Shown: in pieces, positions 24,935 through 32,034 of the stretch
Position numbering within the stretch: position 1 is the first letter of the stretch
Layout: each line of letters starts with the position of its first letter
Source of the DNA: Rugosimonospora acidiphila
GTDB taxonomy: Bacteria > Actinomycetota > Actinomycetes > Mycobacteriales > Micromonosporaceae
Reading direction: 5' to 3'
NCBI RefSeq assembly: GCF_039543385.1
Contig: NZ_BAABJQ010000018.1
Coordinates: 62,001-126,000, forward strand
DNA length: 64,000 nucleotides
Program-made: the position numbers and the translations under genes
Notes under the pieces: model-generated
Told to the model about the DNA's origin: nothing
Seen by the model: the letters and a program-made list of their open reading frames with translations, nothing else
The model's database searches: none

Positions 24935-25771
24935 ATGGACGAGTGGAGCGAGGTGGGCATGGGCTCGGTCAACGGTGTGGCCCTATCGACGGCGGTTGAG
25001 CCGGATCAACTCTCCGACCGGCTGGACGGCCGGGTAGCGTTGATCACCGGTGCGGGCAGTCCCGACGGCATCGGGTACGCGACCGCCCGGCGGTTGGCCG
25101 CGCTCGGCGCCGAGGTGGCGATCGTCTCCACGACCCGGCGCATCCACGAGCGGGCGGGCGAGCTGAAGGTCACCGGATTCGTCGCCGACCTGACGGATGA
25201 GGCGGAGGTCGGCGCGCTCGCCGACGCGATCGCCGAGCAGCTCGGGCCGGTGGACGTGCTGGTCAACAACGCGGGCCTGGCGAGCAAGGCCAGCCCGGAG
25301 GTGCTGCGCCCGGTCGCCCAGCTGTCGCTGGACGAGTGGCGGGCCGAGATCGACCGGAACCTCACGACGGCGTTCCTGGTCAGCCGCGCGTTCGTCACCG
25401 GCATGGCGGAGCGGGGCTGGGGACGGGTGGTCAACCTGGCGGCCACTGCCGGCCCGGTCAACGCCCTGCCGACCGAGGGGGCGTACGCGGCGGCCAAGGC
25501 CGGAGTGGTGGGGCTGACCAGGGCACTGGCGATGGAGCTGGTCGCCGACGGGGTGACCGTCAACGCGGTGGCACCGGGCATCATCCACACGGCGTCATCG
25601 ACGTTCGTGGAGCTCAAGCAGGGCCTGGGCAGCCCGGCCGGCCGGCCCGGTACGCCCGACGAGGTGGCCGCCACCATCGCGTTCCTGTGCTCCCCGGGCG
25701 CCTCGTACATCACCGGCCAGATGCTGGTGGTCGACGGTGGGAACAGCGTGCGTGAGGCGGCCTTCCGCTAG
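24935..25771 (+). CDS. SDR family oxidoreductase (FabG-like) lacking the usual catalytic Ser
   Basis: A 278-residue SDR with a good cofactor motif LITGAGSPDGIGYATARRL, NNAG (VLVNNAGLAS), the Tyr/Lys pair AYAAAKAGVVGLTRALA and the C-terminal ITGQMLVVDGGNS. The segment normally holding the catalytic Ser (SSxAG before the Tyr) reads LAATAGPVNALPTEGAY: Ala stands in the Ser position, with Thr one residue on and one extra residue before the Tyr. Activity may therefore be altered. Alternative ATG starts at 24935 and 24959 both have purine-rich sequence upstream. It lies between two DUF4190 genes on the other strand. Confidence 0.82.
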   Translation: MDEWSEVGMGSVNGVALSTAVEPDQLSDRLDGRVALITGAGSPDGIGYATARRLAALGAEVAIVSTTRRIHERAGELKVTGFVADLTDEAEVGALADAIAEQLGPVDVLVNNAGLASKASPEVLRPVAQLSLDEWRAEIDRNLTTAFLVSRAFVTGMAERGWGRVVNLAATAGPVNALPTEGAYAAAKAGVVGLTRALAMELVADGVTVNAVAPGIIHTASSTFVELKQGLGSPAGRPGTPDEVAATIAFLCSPGASYITGQMLVVDGGNSVREAAFR

Positions 25772-25784
25772 CCGGGCCGGGCGG

Positions 25785-26138
25785 TCACCGGTTGCCGGGG
25801 CTGCGGCTGATCGAGATCAGCAGGGAGAGCAGGCCGCAGCAGGCGAGCAGCCCGATGGCGGTGAACACGTAGCCGAGCACCAGGCCGGCCATCGCCAGGT
25901 TGGCGCCGCGCTCCCCGGTGAGCCTGATCTGCCGCCTGGCGAAGTGACCGAGCACGATCCCGGCGGGAGCGAACACGAACGCGAAGATCAGTGCGAGGAT
26001 CGCCATCAGGTTGGTGGTACCCGGTGGCTGCCCGTACGGCTGGCCCTGGCCGGCCTGGCCGTAGCCGGCCTGCCCGTACGGCTGGCCGTACGACGGTTGA
26101 CCTGGGTTCTGGTCGCCCTCCCTCGGTGGCCAGCTCAT
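25785..26138 (-). CDS. Small DUF4190 membrane protein
   Basis: A 117-residue version of the protein at 24213: a Gly/Gln/Tyr/Pro-rich N-terminus (QPYGQAGYGQAGQGQPYG) followed by two membrane segments (LMAILALIFAFVFAPAGIVLG and GLVLGYVFTAIGLLACCGLL) separated by HFARRQIRLTGERGANLA. The ATG was chosen because GGAGGAG lies 5 bases upstream. Function unknown. Confidence 0.84.
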   Translation of the reverse strand: MSWPPREGDQNPGQPSYGQPYGQAGYGQAGQGQPYGQPPGTTNLMAILALIFAFVFAPAGIVLGHFARRQIRLTGERGANLAMAGLVLGYVFTAIGLLACCGLLSLLISISRSPGNR

Positions 26139-26260
26139 TCGGCTCCTCCTCACCTTGATCGAGCGTAGCCGGGATCGGTGAGGGTTTTCACAGGCTTCGA
26201 ACGATGCCGACCGCTTGGTTCGGCCGCCCGGGCGCGCCCATACTGCAGCAAGGCTCATTG

Positions 26261-26276
26261 ATTACTGGCCAGTAAT
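26261..26276. promoter_or_regulatory. 16-bp perfect palindrome before acyl-CoA dehydrogenase
   Basis: ATTACTGGCCAGTAAT is an uninterrupted palindrome centred about 22 bases upstream of the dehydrogenase start codon. Its form is typical of TetR-type operators. No regulator gene adjoins it here, so the binding protein would be encoded elsewhere. Confidence 0.55.
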
Positions 26277-26290
26277 GAATGGAGGCCCCG

Positions 26291-27481
26291 ATGGCCCGCC
26301 TCGCCCAGACCCCCGGCCTGACCGATGTCCAGCAGGAGATCCTGTCCACCGTGCGGGCCTTCGTGTCGAAGGAGATCATCCCGCACGCCCGGCGCCTCGA
26401 GCACGACGACGAGTACCCCACCGCGATCGTGGACGGAATGCGGGAGCTGGGCCTGTTCGGCCTGACCATCGACGAGGAGTACGGCGGCCTGGGCGAGTCG
26501 CTGCTGACCTACGCGCTGGTGGTGGAGGAGCTCTCGCGCGGCTGGATGTCCATCTCCGGCATCGTGAACACCCACTTCATAGTCGCCTACCTGATCTCCC
26601 GGCACGGCACGCCCGAGCAGCGGCGGCGGCTGCTGCCCCAGTTGGCCAGCGGCGAGATGCGGGGCGCGTTCTCGATGTCCGAGCCGGGCTGCGGCTCGGA
26701 TGTCGCCGCGATCCGGTCCCGGGCGGTGCCGGTGGACGGCGGGTACGTCCTCAACGGCCAGAAGATGTGGCTGACCAACGGCGCGTACTCGTCGGTGGTG
26801 GCCACCCTGGTCAAGACCGACCTCGGCGCACCGAGCGTGTACGGCGACATGACGGCGTTCCTGCTGGAGAAGCGGCCGGGCTTCGGCGAGACGGCGCCGG
26901 GGCTCACCATCCCCGGCAAGATCGAGAAGATGGGCTACAAGGGCGTCGAGACGACCGAGATGATCCTCGACGACCACCGGGTAAGCGCGGACGCCATCCT
27001 CGGCGGCGAGCCCGGCCAGGGTTTCTACCAGATGATGGACGGCATCGAGGTGGGCCGGGTCAACGTGGCGGCGCGCGCGTGCGGCATCTCGATCCGCGCC
27101 TTCGAACTGGCCGTCGGGTACGCCCAGCAGCGCCAGACGTTCGGCAAGCCGCTGTACGAGCACCAGGCGATCGCGTTCAAGCTGGCCGAGATGGGCACCA
27201 AGATCGAAGCGGGACACGCCCTGATGGTCAACGCGGCGCGGCTCAAGGACGCCGGCCAGCGCAACGACGTCGAGGCCGGAATGGCCAAGCTGCTGGCCTC
27301 GGAGTACTGCGCCGAGGTGGTGCAGGAGGCGTTCCGCATCCACGGCGGGTACGGCTACTCCAAGGAGTACGAGATCGAACGCCTGATGCGCGAGGCGCCG
27401 TTCCTGCTGATCGGCGAGGGTACCAGCGAGATCCAGAAGACGATCATCTCGCGCGGCCTGCTCAAGGAGTACCGGCAGTAG
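26291..27481 (+). CDS. Acyl-CoA dehydrogenase (probable ethylmalonyl-CoA pathway member)
   Basis: A 396-residue FAD enzyme that introduces a double bond into an acyl-CoA. Family blocks are present: GAFSMSEPGCGSD (FAD/substrate contact), YVLNGQKMWLTNG, FGKPLYEHQAIAFKLAEM and the C-terminal IGEGTSEIQK containing the catalytic Glu. The start MARLAQTPGLTDVQQEIL closely matches, from memory, the dehydrogenase beside crotonyl-CoA carboxylase/reductase in Streptomyces, which suggests a methylsuccinyl-CoA-type substrate; this is inference. GGAGG is 5 bases before the ATG and a 16-bp palindrome lies just upstream. Confidence 0.88.
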   Translation: MARLAQTPGLTDVQQEILSTVRAFVSKEIIPHARRLEHDDEYPTAIVDGMRELGLFGLTIDEEYGGLGESLLTYALVVEELSRGWMSISGIVNTHFIVAYLISRHGTPEQRRRLLPQLASGEMRGAFSMSEPGCGSDVAAIRSRAVPVDGGYVLNGQKMWLTNGAYSSVVATLVKTDLGAPSVYGDMTAFLLEKRPGFGETAPGLTIPGKIEKMGYKGVETTEMILDDHRVSADAILGGEPGQGFYQMMDGIEVGRVNVAARACGISIRAFELAVGYAQQRQTFGKPLYEHQAIAFKLAEMGTKIEAGHALMVNAARLKDAGQRNDVEAGMAKLLASEYCAEVVQEAFRIHGGYGYSKEYEIERLMREAPFLLIGEGTSEIQKTIISRGLLKEYRQ

Positions 27482-27493
27482 CGGCGCCCCCGG

Positions 27494-27904
27494 TCAGCCG
27501 GTGCGCTTGGTCAGCTCCCGGATCGCCCGCTCGACCGCTATGCAGTGATCCTCTACGTAGTCCATGCCGGCGGCCTCGGCGGTCGCGCGGGACTCCTCGT
27601 TGGCGATGCCCTGCTGCAGCCACAGCGCCGTGGCGCCGATCGCCACCGCCTCGCGGGCCACGGTCGGGGTGTCGGCGGACGGCCGGAACACGTTGACCAG
27701 GTCGACCGCCTCCGGGATCGCGGCCAGGGTCGGGTAGCACCGCTGGCCCCAGATCTCCTCGGCGTGCGGGTTGACCGGGATGACCCGCCAGCCGTGCCGC
27801 AGCAGTTGCAGCGGCACCGTGTGGGCGCTCTTCTCGGGGTACCGGGACGCTCCCACCACCGCGACGGTGGTGGAGTCCCGCAGGATCTGCTCCGGGGTCC
27901 TCAC
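27494..27904 (-). CDS. CoA-binding domain protein (YccU-like)
   Basis: A 136-residue single-domain Rossmann protein of the CoA-binding family: TVAVVGASRYPEKSAHTVP (nucleotide loop), RVIPVNPHAEEIWGQRCYPTL and VDLVNVFRPSADTP, ending ALWLQQGIANEESRATAEAAG. Relatives bind CoA but have no established reaction. GTG start, 49 bases upstream of the radical SAM gene end on the same strand order; convergent with the dehydrogenase, with only 12 bases between stop codons. Confidence 0.85.
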   Translation of the reverse strand: MRTPEQILRDSTTVAVVGASRYPEKSAHTVPLQLLRHGWRVIPVNPHAEEIWGQRCYPTLAAIPEAVDLVNVFRPSADTPTVAREAVAIGATALWLQQGIANEESRATAEAAGMDYVEDHCIAVERAIRELTKRTG

Positions 27905-27953
27905 CCGTCGAGCCTACGTCGCCGGGCGGGCCGTTCCCGCCGCGTCCGGACTC

Positions 27954-29921
27954 TCAGAGCAGGGTCAGCTGCACGGGAGGCTCGGGCCGCGGCGGTGGCG
28001 GTGGCAGTGGCGCCAGCCGGCCCGCCGCGCGATCCCGTGGCCCGATGCCGTGCCGCCCGGCCATTGCCCGGACCCGGTCGGTGACCTGCCGCTGATAGTC
28101 CGACGGCGAGTAGGAGCCGCCGCGGAACAGCTCCCGGTAGTGGCGGACCAGGTCCGGCCGGGTGCGCCCCAGCCAGCTCAGATACCACTCCCGGGCGCCT
28201 CGGCGCAGGTGCAGCGGCAGCGGGGTCACGCTGACCGCGCCGGCGTCCGCGATCGCCGCGACCGTGGCCTCCATCGAGGCATCGTCGTCGGTGATCCCAG
28301 GCAGGATCGGCGCCATCAGGACCCCGACGCCGAAGCCCGCGTCGGTCAGCGTCCGGACCGCGTCCAGGCGCCGGCGCGGGGACGGGGTGCCCGGCTCCAC
28401 CGAGCGCCACAGCGCCTCGTCGACGAAGCCGATCGACATGCTCAGCCCGACCTGGGTGACCGAGGCGGCCTCGCGCAGCAGGTCGAGGTCCCGGGTGATG
28501 AGCGTGCCCTTGGTGAGGATGGAGAACGGGTTGGCGAAGTCGCGCAGCGCGGCCAGGATCTCCCGCATGAGCCGGTAGCGGCCCTCGGCGCGCTGGTAGC
28601 AGTCGACGTTGGTGCCCATCGCGATCGGCTCGCCCCGCCAGCGCTTCGAGGCCAGCTCACGGCGCAGCAGCGCGCCGGCGTTGACCTTGACGATCACCTT
28701 GCTGTCGAAGTCGTGCCCGGCGTCGAGGTCGAGGTAGGTATGCGTGTTGCGGGCGAAACAGTTGTGGCTGATCACGCCGGCCGCGACGAAGTCGCTGGTC
28801 CCGGTGGTGATGTCGAACAGCGGCAGGTCCAGCCCGAGCGGCTCGATTGCGGTTACCGTCAGTGACCGTGGTGATCCGACCGGGCGGCCGAGGATGCCGC
28901 GCCGGGACCGGCACGCCGGATCGACCAGTTGGCCGAAGCGCACCGAGGCGGGCAGCCCGCCGCGAAGGCGCACGGCGCCGTCCGGCTCGGTGGTGAACTC
29001 GAAGCCGAGGTACTTGAGCGCGAGCTGGATGGCGTCGGTGTCGCGCCGCCCGACCACGGTGCCCCGCTCGTCGAGCCCGCCCTCGCGGTCGAACACGGCG
29101 GCCAGGAACCCCCGGCGCCATTCGTCGGTCGGCGATTCCGGCCACGCCGTGAGCTCGCCGATCGGGGTCGAGGTGCGCAGCGTCATGGTCGCCGCCCGGC
29201 CCGCGCCGCCATGCTCGTACCGGTAGCCGTCCGGATCCGCGCCGAACTCGCCGAGGTACCGCCGGATCCGGGCCACCACCTCGCCCTCGGTGCAGACCGC
29301 CCGCTGACCGGAAATCGCGCCGCACAGGTAGCCGCGCCGGTAGTCGGCGGACTCGTTGCCGTCGGTGCGGGCCTGCGGACCCAGCCCACCCACGCCGGCC
29401 AGCCGGTCGCCGACCCGTAGCCGCGGCCGGCCGGGAGCCCCGGCGACGTAGCGCCAGCCGCGGGAGGTCAGGAACCGGTGGTCCCCGCTGGAGACCAGCC
29501 TGGTGCCGTCGGCCAGCCGCACCCGGTAGCCCGGCTTCACTGTCGACCAGTGGTCGAGCACCTCGGTGATGGTGTAGACCCGCCGGCCGTCGCGCTCCAC
29601 CGTGCCGTAGATCAGGTCACCGGGGCGCAGCCGCTCGAGCGGCCTGGTCCGGCCGTCGGCCATCAGGATGGGGGTGTCGCCGGACAGGCAGTAGGTGCAC
29701 GCGTGGCCGCAGCCGCGGTAGGGGTTGATGGTCCACTCGAACGGCACGCGGGAGGCCCCGGGCACCTTGTTGATGATGGACTTCGCCTGCACCTCGTAGA
29801 ACGTCATCCCGGCGAAGCCGGGCGTGTCGAACGTGCGGGCGACCGCGCCGGGCAGCGCGAGCGGCAAGGGTGGCGCCGCCCGCGCCTCGTCGACCTCGGT
29901 CCTGAGCCCGTCCCAGCGCAC
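27954..29921 (-). CDS. Rv2578c-family radical SAM protein interrupted by an intein
   Basis: A 655-residue precursor. The extein is a radical SAM enzyme of the Rv2578c type (spore photoproduct lyase-like group). Residues 1-77 end in YRGCGHACTY and residues 388-655 resume with CFARNTHTYLDLD, so the 4Fe-4S motif CxxxCxxC is formed only after splicing: Cys71, Cys75 and the +1 Cys388. The spliced protein is 345 residues, close to the ~340 of the mycobacterial protein. Later conserved segments include GTNVDCYQRAEGRYRLMR and PILPGITDDDASM. The C-terminus is Pro-rich. GTG start. The physiological substrate is unknown. Confidence 0.9.
   Translation of the reverse strand: MRWDGLRTEVDEARAAPPLPLALPGAVARTFDTPGFAGMTFYEVQAKSIINKVPGASRVPFEWTINPYRGCGHACTYCLSGDTPILMADGRTRPLERLRPGDLIYGTVERDGRRVYTITEVLDHWSTVKPGYRVRLADGTRLVSSGDHRFLTSRGWRYVAGAPGRPRLRVGDRLAGVGGLGPQARTDGNESADYRRGYLCGAISGQRAVCTEGEVVARIRRYLGEFGADPDGYRYEHGGAGRAATMTLRTSTPIGELTAWPESPTDEWRRGFLAAVFDREGGLDERGTVVGRRDTDAIQLALKYLGFEFTTEPDGAVRLRGGLPASVRFGQLVDPACRSRRGILGRPVGSPRSLTVTAIEPLGLDLPLFDITTGTSDFVAAGVISHNCFARNTHTYLDLDAGHDFDSKVIVKVNAGALLRRELASKRWRGEPIAMGTNVDCYQRAEGRYRLMREILAALRDFANPFSILTKGTLITRDLDLLREAASVTQVGLSMSIGFVDEALWRSVEPGTPSPRRRLDAVRTLTDAGFGVGVLMAPILPGITDDDASMEATVAAIADAGAVSVTPLPLHLRRGAREWYLSWLGRTRPDLVRHYRELFRGGSYSPSDYQRQVTDRVRAMAGRHGIGPRDRAAGRLAPLPPPPPRPEPPVQLTLL
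28761..29690 (-). other. Intein (310 residues) in the radical SAM cluster motif
   Basis: In-frame insertion, precursor residues 78-387. Block A starts CLSGDTPILMADG with nucleophile Cys1; block B contains RLVSSGDHRFLT with its His; block F is SLTVTAIEPLGLDLPLFDI; block G is GVISHN followed by extein Cys388. All splicing residues (Cys1, block B His, penultimate His, terminal Asn, +1 Cys) are present. The centre has two LAGLIDADG-like helices: YLCGAISGQ (acidic residue lost) and FLAAVFDREGG (acidic residue kept), so the homing endonuclease is probably inactive while splicing should work. Confidence 0.9.
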
Positions 29922-30016
29922 CTGCGTACTTTAGCACACGTGTACGAGAGGCATGTCGAGAGGCGGGACCTGGTCGGGGGCGGGACCCGGGGGCGAGGCC
30001 CGATCGCGACACGAAA

Positions 30017-30049
30017 CGGCGCCCCAGATGACCAGCATCTGGGGCGCCG
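30017..30049 (-). terminator. Rho-independent-like terminator of the thioredoxin gene
   Basis: A perfect 14-bp stem (cggcgccccagatg / catctggggcgccg) with a 5-base loop lies 30 bases after the stop of the thioredoxin gene. In the minus direction it is followed by a short T-rich run (gtttcg). This is the longest perfect hairpin noted in the window. Confidence 0.75.
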
Positions 30050-30078
30050 CCGGGCGATCGGAGTCCGCGAGGGGCTGC

Positions 30079-30447
30079 CTACTGGCCAGCGCCCTGGGCC
30101 GAGACCTGCTTGCGGACCTCGTCCATGTCGAGATCGCGGACCTGCTCGATGAGGGACTCGAGCATCGCCTCGGGCATCGCGCCGGGCTGCTCGTAGACGA
30201 TCACGCCGTCCCGCACGACCATGACGGTCGGGATGGACTGGATGCCGAACTGCTGGGCGAGGTACTGCTCGGCCTCGGTGTCCACCTTGCCGAAGACAAT
30301 GTCCGAGTGCTTCTCAGACGCCTTTTCGTAGACCGGGCCGAACGCGCGGCACGGCGGGCACCAGGTCGCCCAGAAGTCCACGAGCACTATGCCGTTGTTC
30401 TCGGTGACCTCACCGAAGTTCTCCGCGGTCAGCGTCTTGGTAGCCAT
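30079..30447 (-). CDS. trxA: Thioredoxin with WCPPC active site
   Basis: A 122-residue thioredoxin-fold protein: LVDFWATWCPPCRAFGPVYEKAS holds the redox pair, followed by VDTEAEQYLAQQFGIQSIPT with the cis-Pro, and VVRDGVIVYEQPGA. The dipeptide between the cysteines is Pro-Pro rather than Gly-Pro, which usually makes the disulfide more oxidising than classical thioredoxin. No signal peptide. ATG chosen with GGAG upstream; a GTG directly before it is the alternative. Preceded by an unusually AT-rich spacer and followed by a strong terminator, so it is probably its own unit. Confidence 0.9.
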   Translation of the reverse strand: MATKTLTAENFGEVTENNGIVLVDFWATWCPPCRAFGPVYEKASEKHSDIVFGKVDTEAEQYLAQQFGIQSIPTVMVVRDGVIVYEQPGAMPEAMLESLIEQVRDLDMDEVRKQVSAQGAGQ

Positions 30448-30589
30448 CACATCTCCGATTCGGTTCGTGGTCTTACGGCTGCGATAACCACCGCTGCCTC
30501 GTCAACATTCCCGTCGGATATTTGGTTACCCAGCGTCATGTGGTTGACACCGCCCGGCGGCCGGGGCCGCCACGGTCCTCGATGGCATC

Positions 30590-30700
30590 GACGGTGGGTA
30601 ATCATTTACATACGCATGGTTAATATAGTTCACGGTTCGGTAACTGTGACCCGCGTCTCTTTGCATAGCTTCGTGGTTTAGTCACAATTAGTGACATCAG
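30590..30700. promoter_or_regulatory. AT-rich divergent control region
   Basis: In a window that is otherwise strongly GC-rich, this stretch (ggtaatcatttacatacg, ggttaatatag, gtttagtcacaattagtgac) is AT-rich. It separates the divergent thioredoxin and MaoC genes (about 340 bases without a gene). It contains the inverted repeat gtcac-aatta-gtgac (30681-30695). Promoter function is inferred from composition and position. Confidence 0.5.
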
Positions 30701-30789
30701 AGCGTGGGCGGCGGGCGCCGGGGAGGGCCCCGCCGTTCATTGCGTCCGGGGTCGGTCGGCTCGGGCCACCGTACGGCATAGTAACTTCC

Positions 30790-31296
30790 ATGCGGTTCGG
30801 CCGGTATTACGAAGAGTTCGAGATCGGTGCCGTGTACCGGCACTGGCCGGGCAAGACGGTGACCGAGTCCGATGATCACCTGTTCTGCCTGATCACGATG
30901 AACCACCACCCGCTGCACCTGGACGCACACTACGCGCGGACCTCGACCGATTTCGGCCGGAACGTGGTGGTGGGCAATCTGATCTACTCGCTGCTGCTGG
31001 GCATGTCGGTCGCCGACGTCAGCGGCAAGGCCATCGCCAACCTCGAGGTCGAGTCGCTGCGCCACGTCGCGCCGACCTTCCACGGCGACACGATCTACGG
31101 CGAGACCACGGTGCTGGCGAAGAAGGAGTCGGGGTCGAAGCCCGACCGCGGGGTGGTCACCGTGGAGACCCGGGGCTACAAGCAGGACGGCACGATGGTC
31201 TGCGTGTTCCGGCGGCGGGTGATGGTGCCCAAGCGCGAGCACGCGGGGCCGGAGCTGCCCAGCTTCCCGGAGCACCTGCCGCCGGAGCGGGACTGA
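30790..31296 (+). CDS. MaoC-family hotdog-fold dehydratase (mesaconyl-CoA hydratase-like)
   Basis: A 168-residue single hotdog-domain enzyme. The segment LFCLITMNHHPLHLDAHYA carries the hydratase-type Asn/His motif and GNLIYSLLLGMSV the following helix; GDTIYGETTVLAKKES is the typical late strand. The start MRFGRYYEEFEIGAVYRHWP matches, from memory, the MaoC protein in streptomycete ethylmalonyl-CoA clusters, so hydration of mesaconyl-CoA is the favoured role, working with the CoA-ester lyase and acyl-CoA dehydrogenase found 4-8 kb away. The ATG was chosen at the conserved N-terminus; the frame extends upstream into the AT-rich region. Confidence 0.84.
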   Translation: MRFGRYYEEFEIGAVYRHWPGKTVTESDDHLFCLITMNHHPLHLDAHYARTSTDFGRNVVVGNLIYSLLLGMSVADVSGKAIANLEVESLRHVAPTFHGDTIYGETTVLAKKESGSKPDRGVVTVETRGYKQDGTMVCVFRRRVMVPKREHAGPELPSFPEHLPPERD

Positions 31297-31349
31297 CCCG
31301 CGGCGCGGTCCGGCCGGTTTACCGCCACCCGGCCCGTCGGGCGTGCCAC

Positions 31350-31400
31350 GCTGACCTGGGAGAGGTCAGCTTTCACGTCTGTGCTGACCTGGGAGGTCAG
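31350..31400 (+). promoter_or_regulatory. Two near-identical hairpins upstream of an unknown gene
   Basis: gctgacct-gggag-aggtcagc (31350-31370) and ctgacct-ggg-aggtcag (31384-31400) repeat the same 7-bp arms, 33 bases apart. The second covers the only good ribosome binding site, gggagg (31391-31396), and ends at the start codon. It could be an RNA switch that hides the site or a double operator. Confidence 0.6.
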
Positions 31401-31402
31401 TG

Positions 31403-31891
31403 ATGTCCAACCGCACGCGAGCCGGGCTGCCGTTCCCGAGCGACGAGTGGGATCTCCTGGTGCGGCTGCCCGGCCGCGTGGCGGTCGCGGCCACCTCGGC
31501 CGAGCCCGACACCTCTCGGCGCACCCTCGTCGAGGGTGCCGCCGGCGCCGAGGCGATCGCCGCCGCCCGGGGCTCGGACAGCCGGCTGGTCCGCGGCGTG
31601 GCCGAGACGATCGACGAGGGGGCCGACAACGACCCGCCGGCCGCCGAGGAGTTCAGCGACCGCGAGGCCGCCATCGCCGGCGTACTGGACGCCTGTCGGC
31701 TCGCCGCCGCGTCGCTGGCCGCGCACGCCGAGCCGGCGGACTCCGGCGCGTACCGGGCCTGGATCGAATCGATCGCCGAAAGCGTGTGCCAGGCGTCGCG
31801 CAGCGGCGGGGTGCTCGGCCTCGGCGGGGTCACGATCAGCCCGGCCGAGCGCCGGTTCCTCGACGACCTCGCGGCCGCCTTCGAGTGCTGA
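31403..31891 (+). CDS. Conserved-looking hypothetical protein
   Basis: A 162-residue Ala-rich acidic protein I do not recognise. The N-terminus FPSDEWDLLVRLPGRVAVAATS is followed by a long helical region (AEAIAAARG, AVEEFSDREAAIAGVLDACRLAAASLA-like) and a C-terminal segment VTISPAERRFLDDLAAAF, which resembles a sequence that could be shared with other small actinobacterial regulators of unknown type. No membrane segment or metal motif. ATG start (a GTG precedes it directly); the ribosome site lies inside a hairpin. Alone on its strand between MaoC and the tRNA/rRNA methyltransferase. Confidence 0.65.
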   Translation: MSNRTRAGLPFPSDEWDLLVRLPGRVAVAATSAEPDTSRRTLVEGAAGAEAIAAARGSDSRLVRGVAETIDEGADNDPPAAEEFSDREAAIAGVLDACRLAAASLAAHAEPADSGAYRAWIESIAESVCQASRSGGVLGLGGVTISPAERRFLDDLAAAFEC

Positions 31892-31939
31892 GCCCCGAGC
31901 CCCGGGCACGATCGGTGGGTCGGGCAGGTGGGTCGGGTC

Positions 31940-31998
31940 GCCGGGCCGGTGGGTCGGGCCGGGTCGGTGGGTCCGCGCCGGGTCGGTGGGTCCGCGCC
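31940..31998. repeat. Degenerate 19-bp tandem repeat
   Basis: Two exact copies of gggtcggtgggtccgcgcc (31961-31998) are preceded by a diverged copy. They lie between the stop of the hypothetical gene and the methyltransferase start. No gene fits here. Confidence 0.75.
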
Positions 31999-32034
31999 GG
32001 GACCGGTCGCGGCCGGCGTTAGCCTCTGCACGCG

